From: Alsobacter soli
Lineage (GTDB): Bacteria > Pseudomonadota > Alphaproteobacteria > Rhizobiales > Beijerinckiaceae
Reading direction: 5' to 3'
Assembly: GCF_003004785.1 (NCBI RefSeq)
Contig: NZ_PVZS01000020.1
Coordinates: forward strand, 27,820-91,819
DNA length: 64,000 nt
Shown here: positions 28,503-36,392 of the stretch, piece by piece
Layout of the letters: every line of letters begins with the position of its first letter
How positions within the stretch are numbered: the first letter of the stretch is position 1
Position numbers and translations under genes: made by a program
The notes under the pieces: generated by a model
Seen by the model: only the letters and a program-made list of their open reading frames with translations
The model's database searches: none
Told to the model about the DNA's origin: nothing

Positions 28503-28959
28503 CGCTCGACCCCTTCAGCATGCGGACCTTGGCCCAGCGCTTGTCCACGGTCGCGGTGGCAAGCTCGCGCCGCTGCTTGTGGGTCAGCCTTCCTGCGTTG
28601 CGCTGCATGCGCTCCTGCAGCTCACGACGGCGGTTCGTGGCGCGCTGCGCGACTGTCACCGTGATGGGCGGCACCGGCCGCGCAATCACCGCGAGCCGCA
28701 GCCCGAGAGCCGCCAGGATCAACGGCAGAGACTGGCGCCCGAGCACCTTCGCCACCTGGGCCCTCGGGTCGCATTCCAGCTTGCCCGTGTAGCCCATGGC
28801 CCACCCGGTCGCCTCGTCTAAGTCCATTTGAGAGAGGCCGAGCGCCTCGCGCCTTTCGCGCATGGCCCCGAGTAACTCGTCGTAGTCGTCGACTACGGCC
28901 AGGAGGTCGCCCTCGGTCTGGACCGTCCAATCCGTCGTGTCGGTTGCCCCTGCGTCCAT
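28495..28959 (-). CDS. XRE-family helix-turn-helix regulator
   Basis: A 154-residue protein with a lambda-repressor-like domain at about 25-85: LLGAMRERREALGLSQMDLDEATGWAMGYTGKLE is the helix-turn-helix (RREALGLSQ opening), followed by a hydrophobic helix (SLPLILAALGLRLAVIA) and a basic tail (NRRRELQERMQRNAGRLTHKQRRELA). It has no peptidase domain, so it is not a LexA-like cleavable repressor. It is the first gene of the two-gene unit 28959-28017, next to the iteron-bearing gap, and may regulate the replication genes or the packaging gene after it. Confidence 0.77.
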   Translation of the reverse strand: MDAGATDTTDWTVQTEGDLLAVVDDYDELLGAMRERREALGLSQMDLDEATGWAMGYTGKLECDPRAQVAKVLGRQSLPLILAALGLRLAVIARPVPPITVTVAQRATNRRRELQERMQRNAGRLTHKQRRELATATVDKRWAKVRMLKGSSDE

Positions 28960-29165
28960 CTCAGCCCCCGTTCATGTTCTGTACGCGCCCCGGAAAATGG
29001 GTCACGGCCTCGACCCTAGTCACGCCCGCCCGGCGCCGCTCCGCCCGCTGCCGAAAACGCTGCGGGCCAATTGCGCGTATGAGGCACCACAATCAGCCCT
29101 CAAACCCCTTGTCCCGCTTGGCTTTCAGTTCCCTCGGCCCGTTGCAAAAAGACCCCAACCTGTGA

Positions 29166-29292
29166 GTGACGCATCGGTCCCGAATGACGCATTGTGACGT
29201 CACTTCCCCTATCCCCTTCATTCGCGTGCGTGCGCGTGTGCGAGAAAATGGAAAAAAGCGTCATTACGCGTCATTGCGTCATAGAGCGTCAT
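29166..29292. repeat. iteron-like cluster (GCGTCAT), candidate replication origin
   Basis: Six copies of the 7-mer GCGTCAT or its complement ATGACGC in 127 bp: ATGACGC orientation at 29168 (as GTGACGCAT, first base changed) and 29184, GCGTCAT at 29258, 29268, 29276 and 29286. A GTGACGTCAC palindrome lies at 29194. The last copies run into the 3' end of the helicase gene. This fits an origin served by the helicase/primase. The rest of the 319-bp gap (28960-29278) has no gene. Confidence 0.6.
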
Positions 29293-30649
29293 CGCTGCCC
29301 CAAGCCTGACCGGGCTTCAGCCGGATCCCTTGCAGCATGCGCGCAGTAGAGGATCGCTTGTACGTGAACTTCCGCTGCAGCAGCTTCGCAGTGAGGCTTT
29401 TCTTGGTCCCGGGCTCTTCACCCGCCGACCGTGCGTAGGCGACCCAGGACTGGTAAAGCGCTGAAGTCGCCTCGAACTTGAACTCATTGCCGGGCTCGGC
29501 GTCGCACGCCTCCTCAAGCCAACTCTGCAGGATGTCCTGCTGCTCGAAATAGTCGGCGGTGGCGTCCTTCACGACGTTCGGGCGCACGAGCCCGTGCGCT
29601 TGCCAGTCCAGGCAGCCTTCGATCATCCAGCGCAGGATGCCGGGCCGCTCAGCGCGTAGCTTCTCCTCGAGGTGCGGGTCCGGGTTCTCAGGCTTGAACT
29701 CAAAGGGGAGCAGGTTGAAGCGCCGCTTCGCAGCGTCATCGACATTCCGCAGAACCGGGCGGTGATTGCCGATGATGTGGAGCTTGAACGTCGGCGTGAA
29801 CTCGAAGAAGTCGCCCCGCATGAACCTCGCGGCGATGCGATCCCCGCCGGTCAGGGACTTTATTCGGGCCTCGGCCCAGGCCCGGCCCTCTTCCGTCTCC
29901 GATGCAGTGACGAACCGCGCTCCGCGGAGCATGGCCAACTCGGTCGGATGACGGTCGCCATGGCTCAGCGTGAACACTTCCATGGGTGCCGTGACCGCGT
30001 AATCGCCCAGGATGCTCGACACCAAATTGGCGAACACGCTTTTCCCGTTTCGGCCGGGGCCATGAGCGAAGGACAGAGCGTGCTCGCTGGTGTCGCCAGT
30101 CAGGCAGTAGCCAGTCCACTGCTTCAGGAAACGAGCGTAGGCGCGATCCCCGCGGGTCACATCCGAGATGAACCGCTCCCACGTCGGTCGGGCGCTCGGC
30201 GCCACCGCTGCAAGCTTGGTGATCCGATCGGCCGGATCCGCTGATTTGAGGCGGCCCGTCTTCAAGTCGATTGTGCCGTCTGGCGTGCCCAGAAGCCATG
30301 GATCAGCGTCCCAGGCCTCCGAAGTCACCGCCACCCTTCGATCCGCGGCGGCGAAGATTTCGACCGCTTTGGCGAAGCGAACCGAACTCACCTTGCCGGC
30401 GCTGCGAGGGTCGCCATCTGCGGCGACATCACGGATGTAGGAGCGCACCAAGTCGAAAGCCTGCCGAGTCTGATCCAGGCCCCAGCGGCTTCCGTCCCAT
30501 ACGTACCAGGCTGCCCGAGTGTGATCGAAGCGCAGCTGGTCGCAATGCCGCCCTATAAAACGCAGCGCGAGATCATCTTCGCTGTGCTCGACAACGCGAG
30601 GCGGCCCAGAGTTGGCCTGCAGAAGAGCCGTGATGTCGCGGAGCGTCAT
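29279..30649 (-). CDS. D5/P4-type primase-helicase (replication protein)
   Basis: A 456-residue replication protein of the D5_N/poxvirus D5 and P4 family. The D5-type N-terminal part reads RFDHTRAAWYVWDGSRW and WLLGTPDGTIDLKTGRL; the SF3 helicase has Walker A GPGRNGKS at 197-204, LRGARFVTASETEEG as the B motif region, then RIKSLTGGDRIAARFMRGDFFEFTPTFKLHIIGNHRPVL. The family drives replication of phages, P4-like satellites and PICIs. The ATG at 30649 overlaps the primase-type gene by 4 bp; the longer frame upstream is its shadow. A cluster of GCGTCAT repeats lies at its 3' end. Confidence 0.92.
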   Translation of the reverse strand: MTLRDITALLQANSGPPRVVEHSEDDLALRFIGRHCDQLRFDHTRAAWYVWDGSRWGLDQTRQAFDLVRSYIRDVAADGDPRSAGKVSSVRFAKAVEIFAAADRRVAVTSEAWDADPWLLGTPDGTIDLKTGRLKSADPADRITKLAAVAPSARPTWERFISDVTRGDRAYARFLKQWTGYCLTGDTSEHALSFAHGPGRNGKSVFANLVSSILGDYAVTAPMEVFTLSHGDRHPTELAMLRGARFVTASETEEGRAWAEARIKSLTGGDRIAARFMRGDFFEFTPTFKLHIIGNHRPVLRNVDDAAKRRFNLLPFEFKPENPDPHLEEKLRAERPGILRWMIEGCLDWQAHGLVRPNVVKDATADYFEQQDILQSWLEEACDAEPGNEFKFEATSALYQSWVAYARSAGEEPGTKKSLTAKLLQRKFTYKRSSTARMLQGIRLKPGQAWGSDDAL

Positions 30650-31341
30650 TCCCGGGCCCTCGGCTTCTCGTCGAGCAAGATCTTCGGGGTGATGCTGATT
30701 GCGTCCAGCAACCGCCGGCCGAGCTTCTTGTCGTCGACGAGCAGTGAGCCTTCGTCCCTGAGAAGCGGGCCGGCACGCTCCCAATCTACGACGAGCACGC
30801 CGCGGCGGCCTGCCCGGAGCCAGTCTAGGGCGCTTGCGTGGACACGAAGGCCGCCCTCCAAACGAGGCGCCACAAGCTCATCCTCGCCGGCCACTATTGC
30901 GCGCGCTGACCACGAGAGAAGTTCGTCCGACTTGGGATCCCAGGCCACCACATCGCAGGGCTCGCCGTAACGGTCGGTCCCGACGAACGTGTAGGCCCGG
31001 AGCGACTTTTGGTCGGGCGAGTAGCGGCTGAATTCGAACATCCCGGCGCATTCGCGAACGACCTCGTCAATTCGCAGCATGGACCAGCGTCCGTATCCGT
31101 CGCGAAGGATTGCGCCAGGTGGGACACCCCTTTTGATCAGGAAGTCGATTTCTGGCTGGCGGAGCAGACGCCCTCGGCACTGCTCTTCCTCGATTTCCCG
31201 CGCCGTTTCAGAGGCCTCGGTGCGGTGCGTGAGGGCCGCGCGAGTGGCAGTTACAAGGTCGACCCGGCACAGGGATCCAACCTCGGCTCCGCCCGCATCG
31301 CGCTGGCCCGCGACGCGGGCGGCAGCGTTCTGGGGGTGCAT
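30646..31341 (-). CDS. primase-type (TOPRIM-like) partner of the helicase
   Basis: A 231-residue protein whose C-terminal part (SALDWLRAGRRGVLVVDWERAGPLLRDEGSLLVDDKKLGRRLLDAI) resembles the TOPRIM-like end of phage primase partners, following FVGTDRYGEPCDVVAWDP. The N-terminal 50 residues are unlike anything I recognise. Together with the overlapping helicase it would make up a split version of the single primase-helicase of P4 (alpha protein). The zinc finger that would bind the primer site is not visible. It lies 84 bp before the AlpA-like gene, in the same direction, so it is early in the replication operon. Confidence 0.68.
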   Translation of the reverse strand: MHPQNAAARVAGQRDAGGAEVGSLCRVDLVTATRAALTHRTEASETAREIEEEQCRGRLLRQPEIDFLIKRGVPPGAILRDGYGRWSMLRIDEVVRECAGMFEFSRYSPDQKSLRAYTFVGTDRYGEPCDVVAWDPKSDELLSWSARAIVAGEDELVAPRLEGGLRVHASALDWLRAGRRGVLVVDWERAGPLLRDEGSLLVDDKKLGRRLLDAISITPKILLDEKPRARE

Positions 31342-31424
31342 CTGATTTCCTTTTCCGTGCGCCCCGCGGAACTGGCCTTCCGCGCGTGTGCTTGTGCGTG
31401 CGTGTAGCGGTGCCCCTTCGTCTG

Positions 31425-31619
31425 TTAGGCGGCGTGCTCGCGAGCGGGCGGGAGATCCTGCACTAGCTTCTGCAGGTCCTCCTCCAACACGATAACAACC
31501 TTCGGGCCGAACTTCCGAGCAGGCAGTTTGCCCGCCTTGATGAGGCGGTACAAAGTAGCCCGACTAAACGGGCCCCTTTCAACCGCCTGCGGAATGGTAT
31601 GGGCCACCCGCCTATTCAT
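31425..31619 (-). CDS. AlpA-like helix-turn-helix regulator/excisionase
   Basis: A 64-residue protein: IPQAVERGPFSRATLYRLIKAGKLPARKFGPKVVIVLEEDLQKLV is the winged helix-turn-helix of AlpA/excisionase proteins. In P4-like satellites and PICIs the AlpA homologue activates the island and its excision. The ATG at 31619 has a strong GGAGG 7 nt upstream; the longer frame to 31655 has none. It lies immediately upstream of the primase-type and helicase genes on the same strand, with the integrase further on, as in satellites. Confidence 0.85.
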   Translation of the reverse strand: MNRRVAHTIPQAVERGPFSRATLYRLIKAGKLPARKFGPKVVIVLEEDLQKLVQDLPPAREHAA

Positions 31620-31887
31620 CGGAATACCTCCGTTGATGGACTGTGTCTCCATCAAGAGCCATCGCTATCACGATGGCAAGAGGCCTTTTTCTGTTCCGTT
31701 GAAAGGTTTCGCGATAATCCGTCTCATGCTCTATTGGGTGCCCTGCCCTCTAAATCATTGATCCTGAATCACAATTTCGGGCTGCTTCGGACGAGTTCGA
31801 CGGACAGAACGCTAAGTATCTGAAATCGTTAGATGCTGTTCACAGGAACGCGCTCGCATTTTTTTGTGAGCACTGCCCCAAAAGCAA

Positions 31888-31917
31888 CGCGCCCCGGGCT
31901 TGTGGGCCCGAGGCGCG
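31888..31917 (-). terminator. hairpin terminator after the gene at 31937
   Basis: A 12-bp stem (CGCGCCCCGGGC with GCCCGAGGCGCG, one mismatch) followed on the minus strand by GTTGCTTTTGG. It ends the integrase-side transcript. The remaining 317-bp gap (31620-31936) is AT-richer, probably holds the promoter of the AlpA-like gene, and has no ORF I support. Confidence 0.7.
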
Positions 31918-31936
31918 GTCTCGAATCGGCTGCGGA

Positions 31937-32317
31937 TCAAGCGAGATTGGCGCTCCCCAGATAGCGGGTGACCGTCGAAGACTTGATGTCGTGGATCTCG
32001 GCGAGGGTGCTAGCGCATGCCCTCATGCTGCGGTCGATGCTGCGCAGCAGTTGCCCCCGACGCCAGTCCGGCAGGTCTTCCTCGGTGAGCTCGTGGAGGC
32101 TGTCGACAGCGGCGGCCAGCTGCACGAAAGCGCCCTCCCCCGTGGCGGCGCGGCCGAAGCTTAGGCGGCCATACAGGTGTTGAGCAAGATCCCAGGCCTG
32201 CTCCTGATCGCGCTCTCTGCGCTCCACGTCGGCCACGTCCACGGCATCTAGCGCCGCATCAAGCTGCGCGTAAATTTCCTCTACGGAAGCGATAGGCGTA
32301 ATCTCAACCTTAGCCAT
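31937..32317 (-). CDS. small unknown protein between integrase and AlpA
   Basis: A 126-residue acidic helical protein (MAKVEITPIASVEEIYAQLDAALDAVDVADVERRERDQEQAW), with a later MRACASTLAEIHDIKSSTVTRYLGSANLA that could be a helix-turn-helix. The ATG at 32317 follows AGGAG by 9 nt; the longer frame upstream is not used because it lacks a ribosome site. I do not recognise it. The position, just after the integrase and before the satellite-type regulator, is often taken by regulators or copy-control proteins. Confidence 0.6.
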   Translation of the reverse strand: MAKVEITPIASVEEIYAQLDAALDAVDVADVERRERDQEQAWDLAQHLYGRLSFGRAATGEGAFVQLAAAVDSLHELTEEDLPDWRRGQLLRSIDRSMRACASTLAEIHDIKSSTVTRYLGSANLA

Positions 32318-32415
32318 TGCGATGTCTCCTAGGCTCGCTTTGGTTAGGGTGGCGCCGGCGTTGCAGCCGTCGACGTCACCCGCTATGCCGCCCGACCACT
32401 CGGGCGGTGTCTGAG

Positions 32416-33657
32416 TCAGGCCGAGGCGCCCCGCAAGGGGACTACGTTCTTGACCTGGGTCTGTGCACAGAAATCGGCCCACGCCGCCATCAGCTGGCGA
32501 CGCTTCTCCAGCGCGTCGCCGCGGCGATAGGCGCGTTCCGTCTCGTCTCGGATGGTGTGGGCCAGGGCCGTCTCGAGGAGTTCGCGGGGAAAGGCGGTGT
32601 GGTCGCCGGCCCAATCGCGGAAGCTCGAGCGGAAGCCGTGCACGGTCACATCGTCCACCTTCATCCGGCGGAGCGTCATCTCGAGCGCCATGTTCGACAT
32701 GCCGCGCCGGCGATCCCGCGGCCCGGGGAAGACGGCCGCGCCCTCAGCGACGAGCCGGACCTTTCGGAGAACCTCCAGGGCCGCCTGAGAAAGAGGCACG
32801 GTGTGTCTACGGCCAGACTTCATGCGCCCGGCCGGGACGCTCCAGAGCGACTTCTCCATGTCGATCTCGGACCACTCGGCGCCGAGCACCTCGCCGCTCC
32901 GCGCGGCAGTGAGGATTGTGAACTCCAGCGCCAGCGCGGACACGCTGCCGGCTTCGCGGAGCCTCGCCACGAATGCCGGAACCTCGTCGTATGGCATTGC
33001 GGCATGATGGCCGCGAGAGAGCTTGGGTCGTTTCGCCAGGAGCTTGTCGAGGTGATGCCGCCATTGCGCGGGGTTGGCCCCGCTCCGGTGACCGTGGGCT
33101 GTGGCAGCTGCCAAGACCGCCTCAATACGCCCCCTCACCCGCCGCGCCGTTTCTGGCTTCTCGTTCCAGATCGGCCGCAGCGCTTCGAGCACATGCTCGG
33201 TCGCGATCGCGTTAACGGGCATCGGCTGAAGCTTTGCCGCATACGCGTCCAACGTGGCCTCCCACTGGCTGGCGTGCTTTTCGCTCCGCCAACCTGGGCG
33301 CAGGCTCTCGATCAGCCCGTCTGCGACTTCTTTGAACGTGGGAATCCGGATCGGCTTTACGGCAGCCTTGGCCTCCTGCTTGGCGCCCAGCGGATCAACG
33401 CCCTGAGACAGCAGGCGCCGAGCGTCCTCGGCCTTCCTTCTGGCATCCGCCAATGAGACGCCGGGCCGGTCTCTTCCGGGTGCCGCGCCCAGCCCCATCT
33501 CGCGGACTTTCTTGGTGTTGGGGTCTCTGTAGCGAAATACCCAGCGCCGCCCTCCGTCTGCGACGGAGAGGTACAGACCGCCGCCGTCGCTGTGTCGGCC
33601 GTATTGGGTGATGGTCTCGACCTGACGCGCTTTGAGCCTGTTCAAAGTCTGGGGCAT
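32416..33657 (-). CDS. tyrosine site-specific integrase (P4-type)
   Basis: A 413-residue recombinase that joins the element to the tRNA-Ser 3' end. The N-terminal arm-binding domain of integrase-type (DUF4102-like) proteins (about 1-95: YGRHSDGGGLYLSVADGGRRWVFRYR) is followed by the core-binding SAM-like part and the catalytic domain. Catalytic residues are all present: R253 (TAARSGEVLGA), H340 and R343 (HGFRSSFRDW), H367 (LAHT) and Y377 (RAYRRGD). The ATG at 33657 is used; a GTG at 33687 would add ten residues. It lies 196 bp from the right attachment copy and points into the element. Confidence 0.95.
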   Translation of the reverse strand: MPQTLNRLKARQVETITQYGRHSDGGGLYLSVADGGRRWVFRYRDPNTKKVREMGLGAAPGRDRPGVSLADARRKAEDARRLLSQGVDPLGAKQEAKAAVKPIRIPTFKEVADGLIESLRPGWRSEKHASQWEATLDAYAAKLQPMPVNAIATEHVLEALRPIWNEKPETARRVRGRIEAVLAAATAHGHRSGANPAQWRHHLDKLLAKRPKLSRGHHAAMPYDEVPAFVARLREAGSVSALALEFTILTAARSGEVLGAEWSEIDMEKSLWSVPAGRMKSGRRHTVPLSQAALEVLRKVRLVAEGAAVFPGPRDRRRGMSNMALEMTLRRMKVDDVTVHGFRSSFRDWAGDHTAFPRELLETALAHTIRDETERAYRRGDALEKRRQLMAAWADFCAQTQVKNVVPLRGASA

Positions 33658-33676
33658 GGGTCCGTCGAACTCCGCG

Positions 33677-33708
33677 TGCCCCAACACTGCCCCAACATCT
33701 GCCCCAAC
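33677..33708 (+). repeat. right arm-type integrase sites (three TGCCCCAAC repeats)
   Basis: TGCCCCAAC at 33677, 33688 and 33700 (periods 11 and 12), just upstream of the integrase start. The same 9-mer occurs twice at the other end of element 1. The spacing of about one helical turn suggests integrase monomers bound on one face. Confidence 0.7.
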
Positions 33709-33853
33709 ACAAGGGCCTGATACGGATTGAGATGGACTTAGCGCGATTGAGACACCGATTTTAGGAGCTCTCTCGTTTTCCCCGATACGTCAAGCGTTTG
33801 GGTCATTGCGATGGAGCCAGACTGAGACTAGCTGATCACTTAAGTTCGGAAGA

Positions 33854-33867
33854 CACCCCTTCCGCCA
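33854..33867. other. attachment site core, middle copy
   Basis: CACCCCTTCCGCCA, identical to the tRNA-Ser 3' end, 196 bp beyond the integrase start. It is the boundary between element 1 and element 2. Confidence 0.85.
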
Positions 33868-33963
33868 GCGGCTTTTATTCCTATTTTCGGCATATAAGCG
33901 CACTGAAATCACAGCATAATCTGGCTCCCCTCCCCTCCAGCAAGTCCCCAGCGCCTGCCATTT

Positions 33964-34169
33964 GAGGGTTAAAACGGGGGTACAGATTGCCGGGTGAGGG
34001 TAAAATCCGCCTCCCGGCCCAGCTAAGTGCCTGGCCAGGCACATTCCTCGCCGTGGCTTCGGTTCCCATTTCGTCAGGCGAACTCACGGACGCCGCCCGT
34101 TGTTCAAATTCCACCGTTTGCTGTGGGAGGCGTCGTTTGATGGCCTTGAACATTGCCCGGGGGTAAATC
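33964..34169 (+). repeat. element 2 left-end repeats (GGGTAAA type)
   Basis: GAGGGTTAAAAC at 33964, CGGGGGTAC at 33975, GAGGGTAAAATC at 33996 and CGGGGGTAAATC at 34158. Similar GGGTAAA units occur at the other end of element 2 (36517-36539) and were not seen at the ends of element 1. Confidence 0.5.
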
Positions 34170-34302
34170 ATATCCCTCCCCGACACGAAACGCCGAGGGA
34201 CGGGGCACCGCGGTAGCGTAAACCGAAACGCCCTAGTTGGCATTCTGCACGGCCCGGCAACCGCCCGATTGAGGGCCCCCGTGCAGACGAGAGGGAAGAC
34301 AC

Positions 34303-34419
34303 ATGACTGTGTCGCTCACTTTCGAGGTCAGCCAGCCGAGCGGTGCGTCGTATCGTCTGGGCATGGGGCTCAAGATGCCTCTGACCTTGATGATCGCAGC
34401 GCTGTCCCGGCTGTTCTAG
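34303..34419 (+). CDS. 38-residue small ORF (candidate peptide)
   Basis: Encodes MTVSLTFEVSQPSG, then a Leu/Met-rich end (GMGLKMPLTLMIAALSRLF) that could form an amphipathic or membrane helix. A GAGAGGGAAG ribosome site lies about 5 nt upstream, and a strong hairpin terminator follows the TAG, so it is a complete small transcription unit. I know no family for it. It could be a peptide toxin, a membrane anchor or a leader; nothing in the sequence decides. It lies between the left repeats and the AbiC-like gene of element 2. Confidence 0.5.
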   Translation: MTVSLTFEVSQPSGASYRLGMGLKMPLTLMIAALSRLF

Positions 34420-34430
34420 TCGGAAGATAA

Positions 34431-34462
34431 GGAAGGGCTCCCCGAAAGGGGGGCCCTTTCCA
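34431..34462 (+). terminator. terminator after the small ORF
   Basis: AAGGGCTCCCC and GGGGGGCCCTT pair around a GAAA tetraloop, followed by TCC. It is 12 bp past the TAG at 34419, which shows that the small ORF is a unit separate from the AbiC-like gene at 34509. Confidence 0.75.
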
Positions 34463-34508
34463 ATTCTGGGTCCAACGATTTGCCGCACTGTTAGGTGGTT
34501 GCAGCCTC

Positions 34509-35336
34509 ATGTCCGAAACACAAAACGACGGTCCAGATGGTTGGAAGTACGACGGAAGCTTGTGGTTTTTAGCTGCCCTCCTTTTGCTAGTCGTTGCCAT
34601 GTGGGCGGCATGGCCTTTCCTCGCGCAAAAACTCGCGCTCTGGCAGTGGGCAAAATCTGACCCGCCGGACCTAGGACTGTACGGCGATCAGTTCGGCGGA
34701 ATCAACGCGCTTTTCACGGCGGCAGCACTAGCCGTTCTGTTATGGGCGGGATGGATGCAGCGCGCCGATCTTCAGCATCAGAGAAAGGAATTTGCCGAGC
34801 AGCGCCTGGAGACGAGGAACGGGCAAGCCGTTGTAGCCAGACAGGCGTTCGAAGCCACATTCTTCAGAATGCTTGAACTTCAGCGTGGGCTGCACGACAG
34901 GATTTCTTTTCTGGGGCGACACGCGGGTGATGCTGTGCTCATGATCTCAAATAAGATAAAACAGAACACGGAATCCCTTTCCCCAACGGATGTGTTCAAG
35001 TTCGAGATCGGCCAGCACTTTGAGCATCAGATTTATGTTTATTCCAAGGACAGCTTAGGCCCGTATTTCAGGAGCCTCTATCACCTTTTCAAGCTTATAA
35101 ACGACACTGAGGCCCTTGAGGAGCAAGATCGTATTCGGTTTGCAAACATCGTTCGATCCCAACTCAGTGATTCTGTGTTGGTTATGATTGCGGCGAACGG
35201 TTGCAACGACGAGATGGCATCAGGAATGCGCCCGCTAACAATCAAGTACAGATTGCTAAAGCACATGGAAAGGGAGGGGCTATTTGGGGCACGGGTCGAA
35301 AGCTGCTACCCGCCAGAGACTTTCCTGGACAGGTAG
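34509..35336 (+). CDS. putative phage abortive-infection protein (AbiC-like, putAbiC)
   Basis: A 275-residue inner-membrane protein. Two helices (about 17-39 and 65-84) are followed by a coiled region and a soluble domain with ATFFRMLELQRGLHDRI, then GPYFRSLYHLFKLINDTEALEEQDRIRFANIVRSQLSDSVLVMIAANG and MRPLTIKYRLLKHMEREGLF. This order (FF-LELQ, YFR-LYH-LK-I, IVRSQLS-E/D-L, final LL-H) is that of the putative AbiC family, thought to stop phage growth by killing or arresting the infected cell. The ATG at 34509 is 46 bp after the terminator; the codons are AT-richer than the chromosome. It converges with the methyltransferase. Confidence 0.77.
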   Translation: MSETQNDGPDGWKYDGSLWFLAALLLLVVAMWAAWPFLAQKLALWQWAKSDPPDLGLYGDQFGGINALFTAAALAVLLWAGWMQRADLQHQRKEFAEQRLETRNGQAVVARQAFEATFFRMLELQRGLHDRISFLGRHAGDAVLMISNKIKQNTESLSPTDVFKFEIGQHFEHQIYVYSKDSLGPYFRSLYHLFKLINDTEALEEQDRIRFANIVRSQLSDSVLVMIAANGCNDEMASGMRPLTIKYRLLKHMEREGLFGARVESCYPPETFLDR

Positions 35337-35407
35337 CAACTGCTTCGTGAACGGTTCAGCACTGCGCCGCACCGCAGTGGGATGCGGCTGGTCGCGCCGT
35401 CTAGCGG

Positions 35408-36373
35408 TTACCCGGATGCGAACAGGTCGCCAGTTTTCGGCAGGTTGTCGTTCGCCGGCACTGCCTTGGCGATACGCTCCTGCTGCAGCGGCCCATATTC
35501 CCGGTTCAGCTCGCAGCCCAGGTACTGGCGGCCATGCTGAAGCGCCACGGCTGCGGTCGTGCCGCTCCCCATGAACGGGTCCAGCACAATGTCGCCGGGG
35601 CGGCTGCCGGCCAGGATGCACGGCTCGATCAGCGCCGGCGGGAATGTGGCGAAGTGCGCGCCCTTGTCCGGCCTGGTTGCAATGGTCCAGACGCTGCGCC
35701 GGTTGCGCTTATCGGGGCGGCCCACGGCCTTCATGTTGCCGTTGGTTTTGCCAGGGACGCGGGCGCTGCCTTCCTGTTGGTGAAGCGTCGGCTGACCAAG
35801 GCGCTCCACCGTGCTTGCGGCCACCGGCTCCATGACAGCCTCGGCGTCGTAGTAGTACCGCTCCGACTTCGACAGCAGGAACAGGTATTCGTGGGCCTTG
35901 GTGCAGCGATCCCGCACGCTCTCCGGCATCGGGTTCGGCTTGCTCCAGATGATGTCCTGCCAAAGATACCAGCCGTCTGCGCGGAGGGCGAAGGCAAGCA
36001 TCCAGGGAATTCCTATGAGTTCTTTGTTCTTGATGCCGTCACCAGAAAAGCGAGCGCTTCTCGCCGCCTTTCCGTGCGCTCTATCTGCCATCTGTCCAGC
36101 CTGCGCGCTCTGCCCGCCTGCACTTGCATAGCTGTCCCCGATGTTCAGCCACAGCGTCCCGTCGTCTGCCAGCACGTCGCGCACGCACCGAAACAGCTCC
36201 ACCATGGCAGCGACGTATTCTTCCGGGGTCTGCTCCAGGCCAAGCTGGCCGTCGTGTCCGTAGTCGCGCAGTCCGAAATAGGGCGGGCTTGTCACGCATG
36301 TCTGGGCCCTAACCCCATGCCCTGCCCAACGGCGCATGGTTTCGCGGCAATCTCCAAACTCGATTTTGTTCAT
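35408..36373 (-). CDS. orphan site-specific DNA methyltransferase (N4-C or N6-A, beta class)
   Basis: A 321-residue modification enzyme. The catalytic motif IV is TSPPY at 28-32 (usual in N4-cytosine and some N6-adenine enzymes) and the SAM motif I is DPFMGSGTT near 265-273, so motif IV comes first and the target-recognition region (about 140-245) lies between them: beta-class order. No restriction endonuclease gene lies beside it in the element, so it is an orphan, perhaps for self-protection of phage DNA or an epigenetic role. It starts at 36373 after an AT-rich promoter with a 12-bp inverted repeat. The substrate sequence cannot be inferred. Confidence 0.9.
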   Translation of the reverse strand: MNKIEFGDCRETMRRWAGHGVRAQTCVTSPPYFGLRDYGHDGQLGLEQTPEEYVAAMVELFRCVRDVLADDGTLWLNIGDSYASAGGQSAQAGQMADRAHGKAARSARFSGDGIKNKELIGIPWMLAFALRADGWYLWQDIIWSKPNPMPESVRDRCTKAHEYLFLLSKSERYYYDAEAVMEPVAASTVERLGQPTLHQQEGSARVPGKTNGNMKAVGRPDKRNRRSVWTIATRPDKGAHFATFPPALIEPCILAGSRPGDIVLDPFMGSGTTAAVALQHGRQYLGCELNREYGPLQQERIAKAVPANDNLPKTGDLFASG

Positions 36374-36392
36374 AGTCGCAAATTGTCCAATT

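Larger units (their letters stand above)
19432..33867. mobile_element. integrated element 1: about 14.4-kb phage satellite-like island in tRNA-Ser
   Basis: Bounded by 14-bp copies of the tRNA 3' end (CACCCCTTCCGCCA) at 19432 and 33854, with an integrase facing inward next to the right copy and TGCCCCAAC repeats inside both ends. In order from the integrase it holds an unknown gene, an AlpA-like regulator, a primase-type protein, a D5/P4 helicase, iterons, an XRE regulator, a possible small terminase, a Rap1a-like secreted protein, a winged-helix gene, a virion-protein block, and a two-gene membrane module at the tRNA end. No large terminase, portal or major capsid gene is present. Every frame I assigned is open, which argues against simple decay. 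Confidence 0.85.

Noticed and set aside
29223..29242. Alternating GT/GC stretch as a CRISPR or tandem array
   Set aside because: No repeat-spacer structure and no cas genes; it is just a short purine/pyrimidine alternating run.
19446..33853. Complete, inducible prophage
   Set aside because: Large terminase, portal, major capsid and tail genes are missing, so it cannot build virions on its own.
33881..34243. 120-codon minus-strand frame inside the left end of element 2
   Set aside because: No ribosome site and no recognisable domain; it runs through the GGGTAAA repeats.
34168..34488. 106-codon minus-strand frame opposite the small ORF
   Set aside because: It crosses the terminator hairpin and has no ribosome site; the plus-strand 38-residue ORF is better supported.
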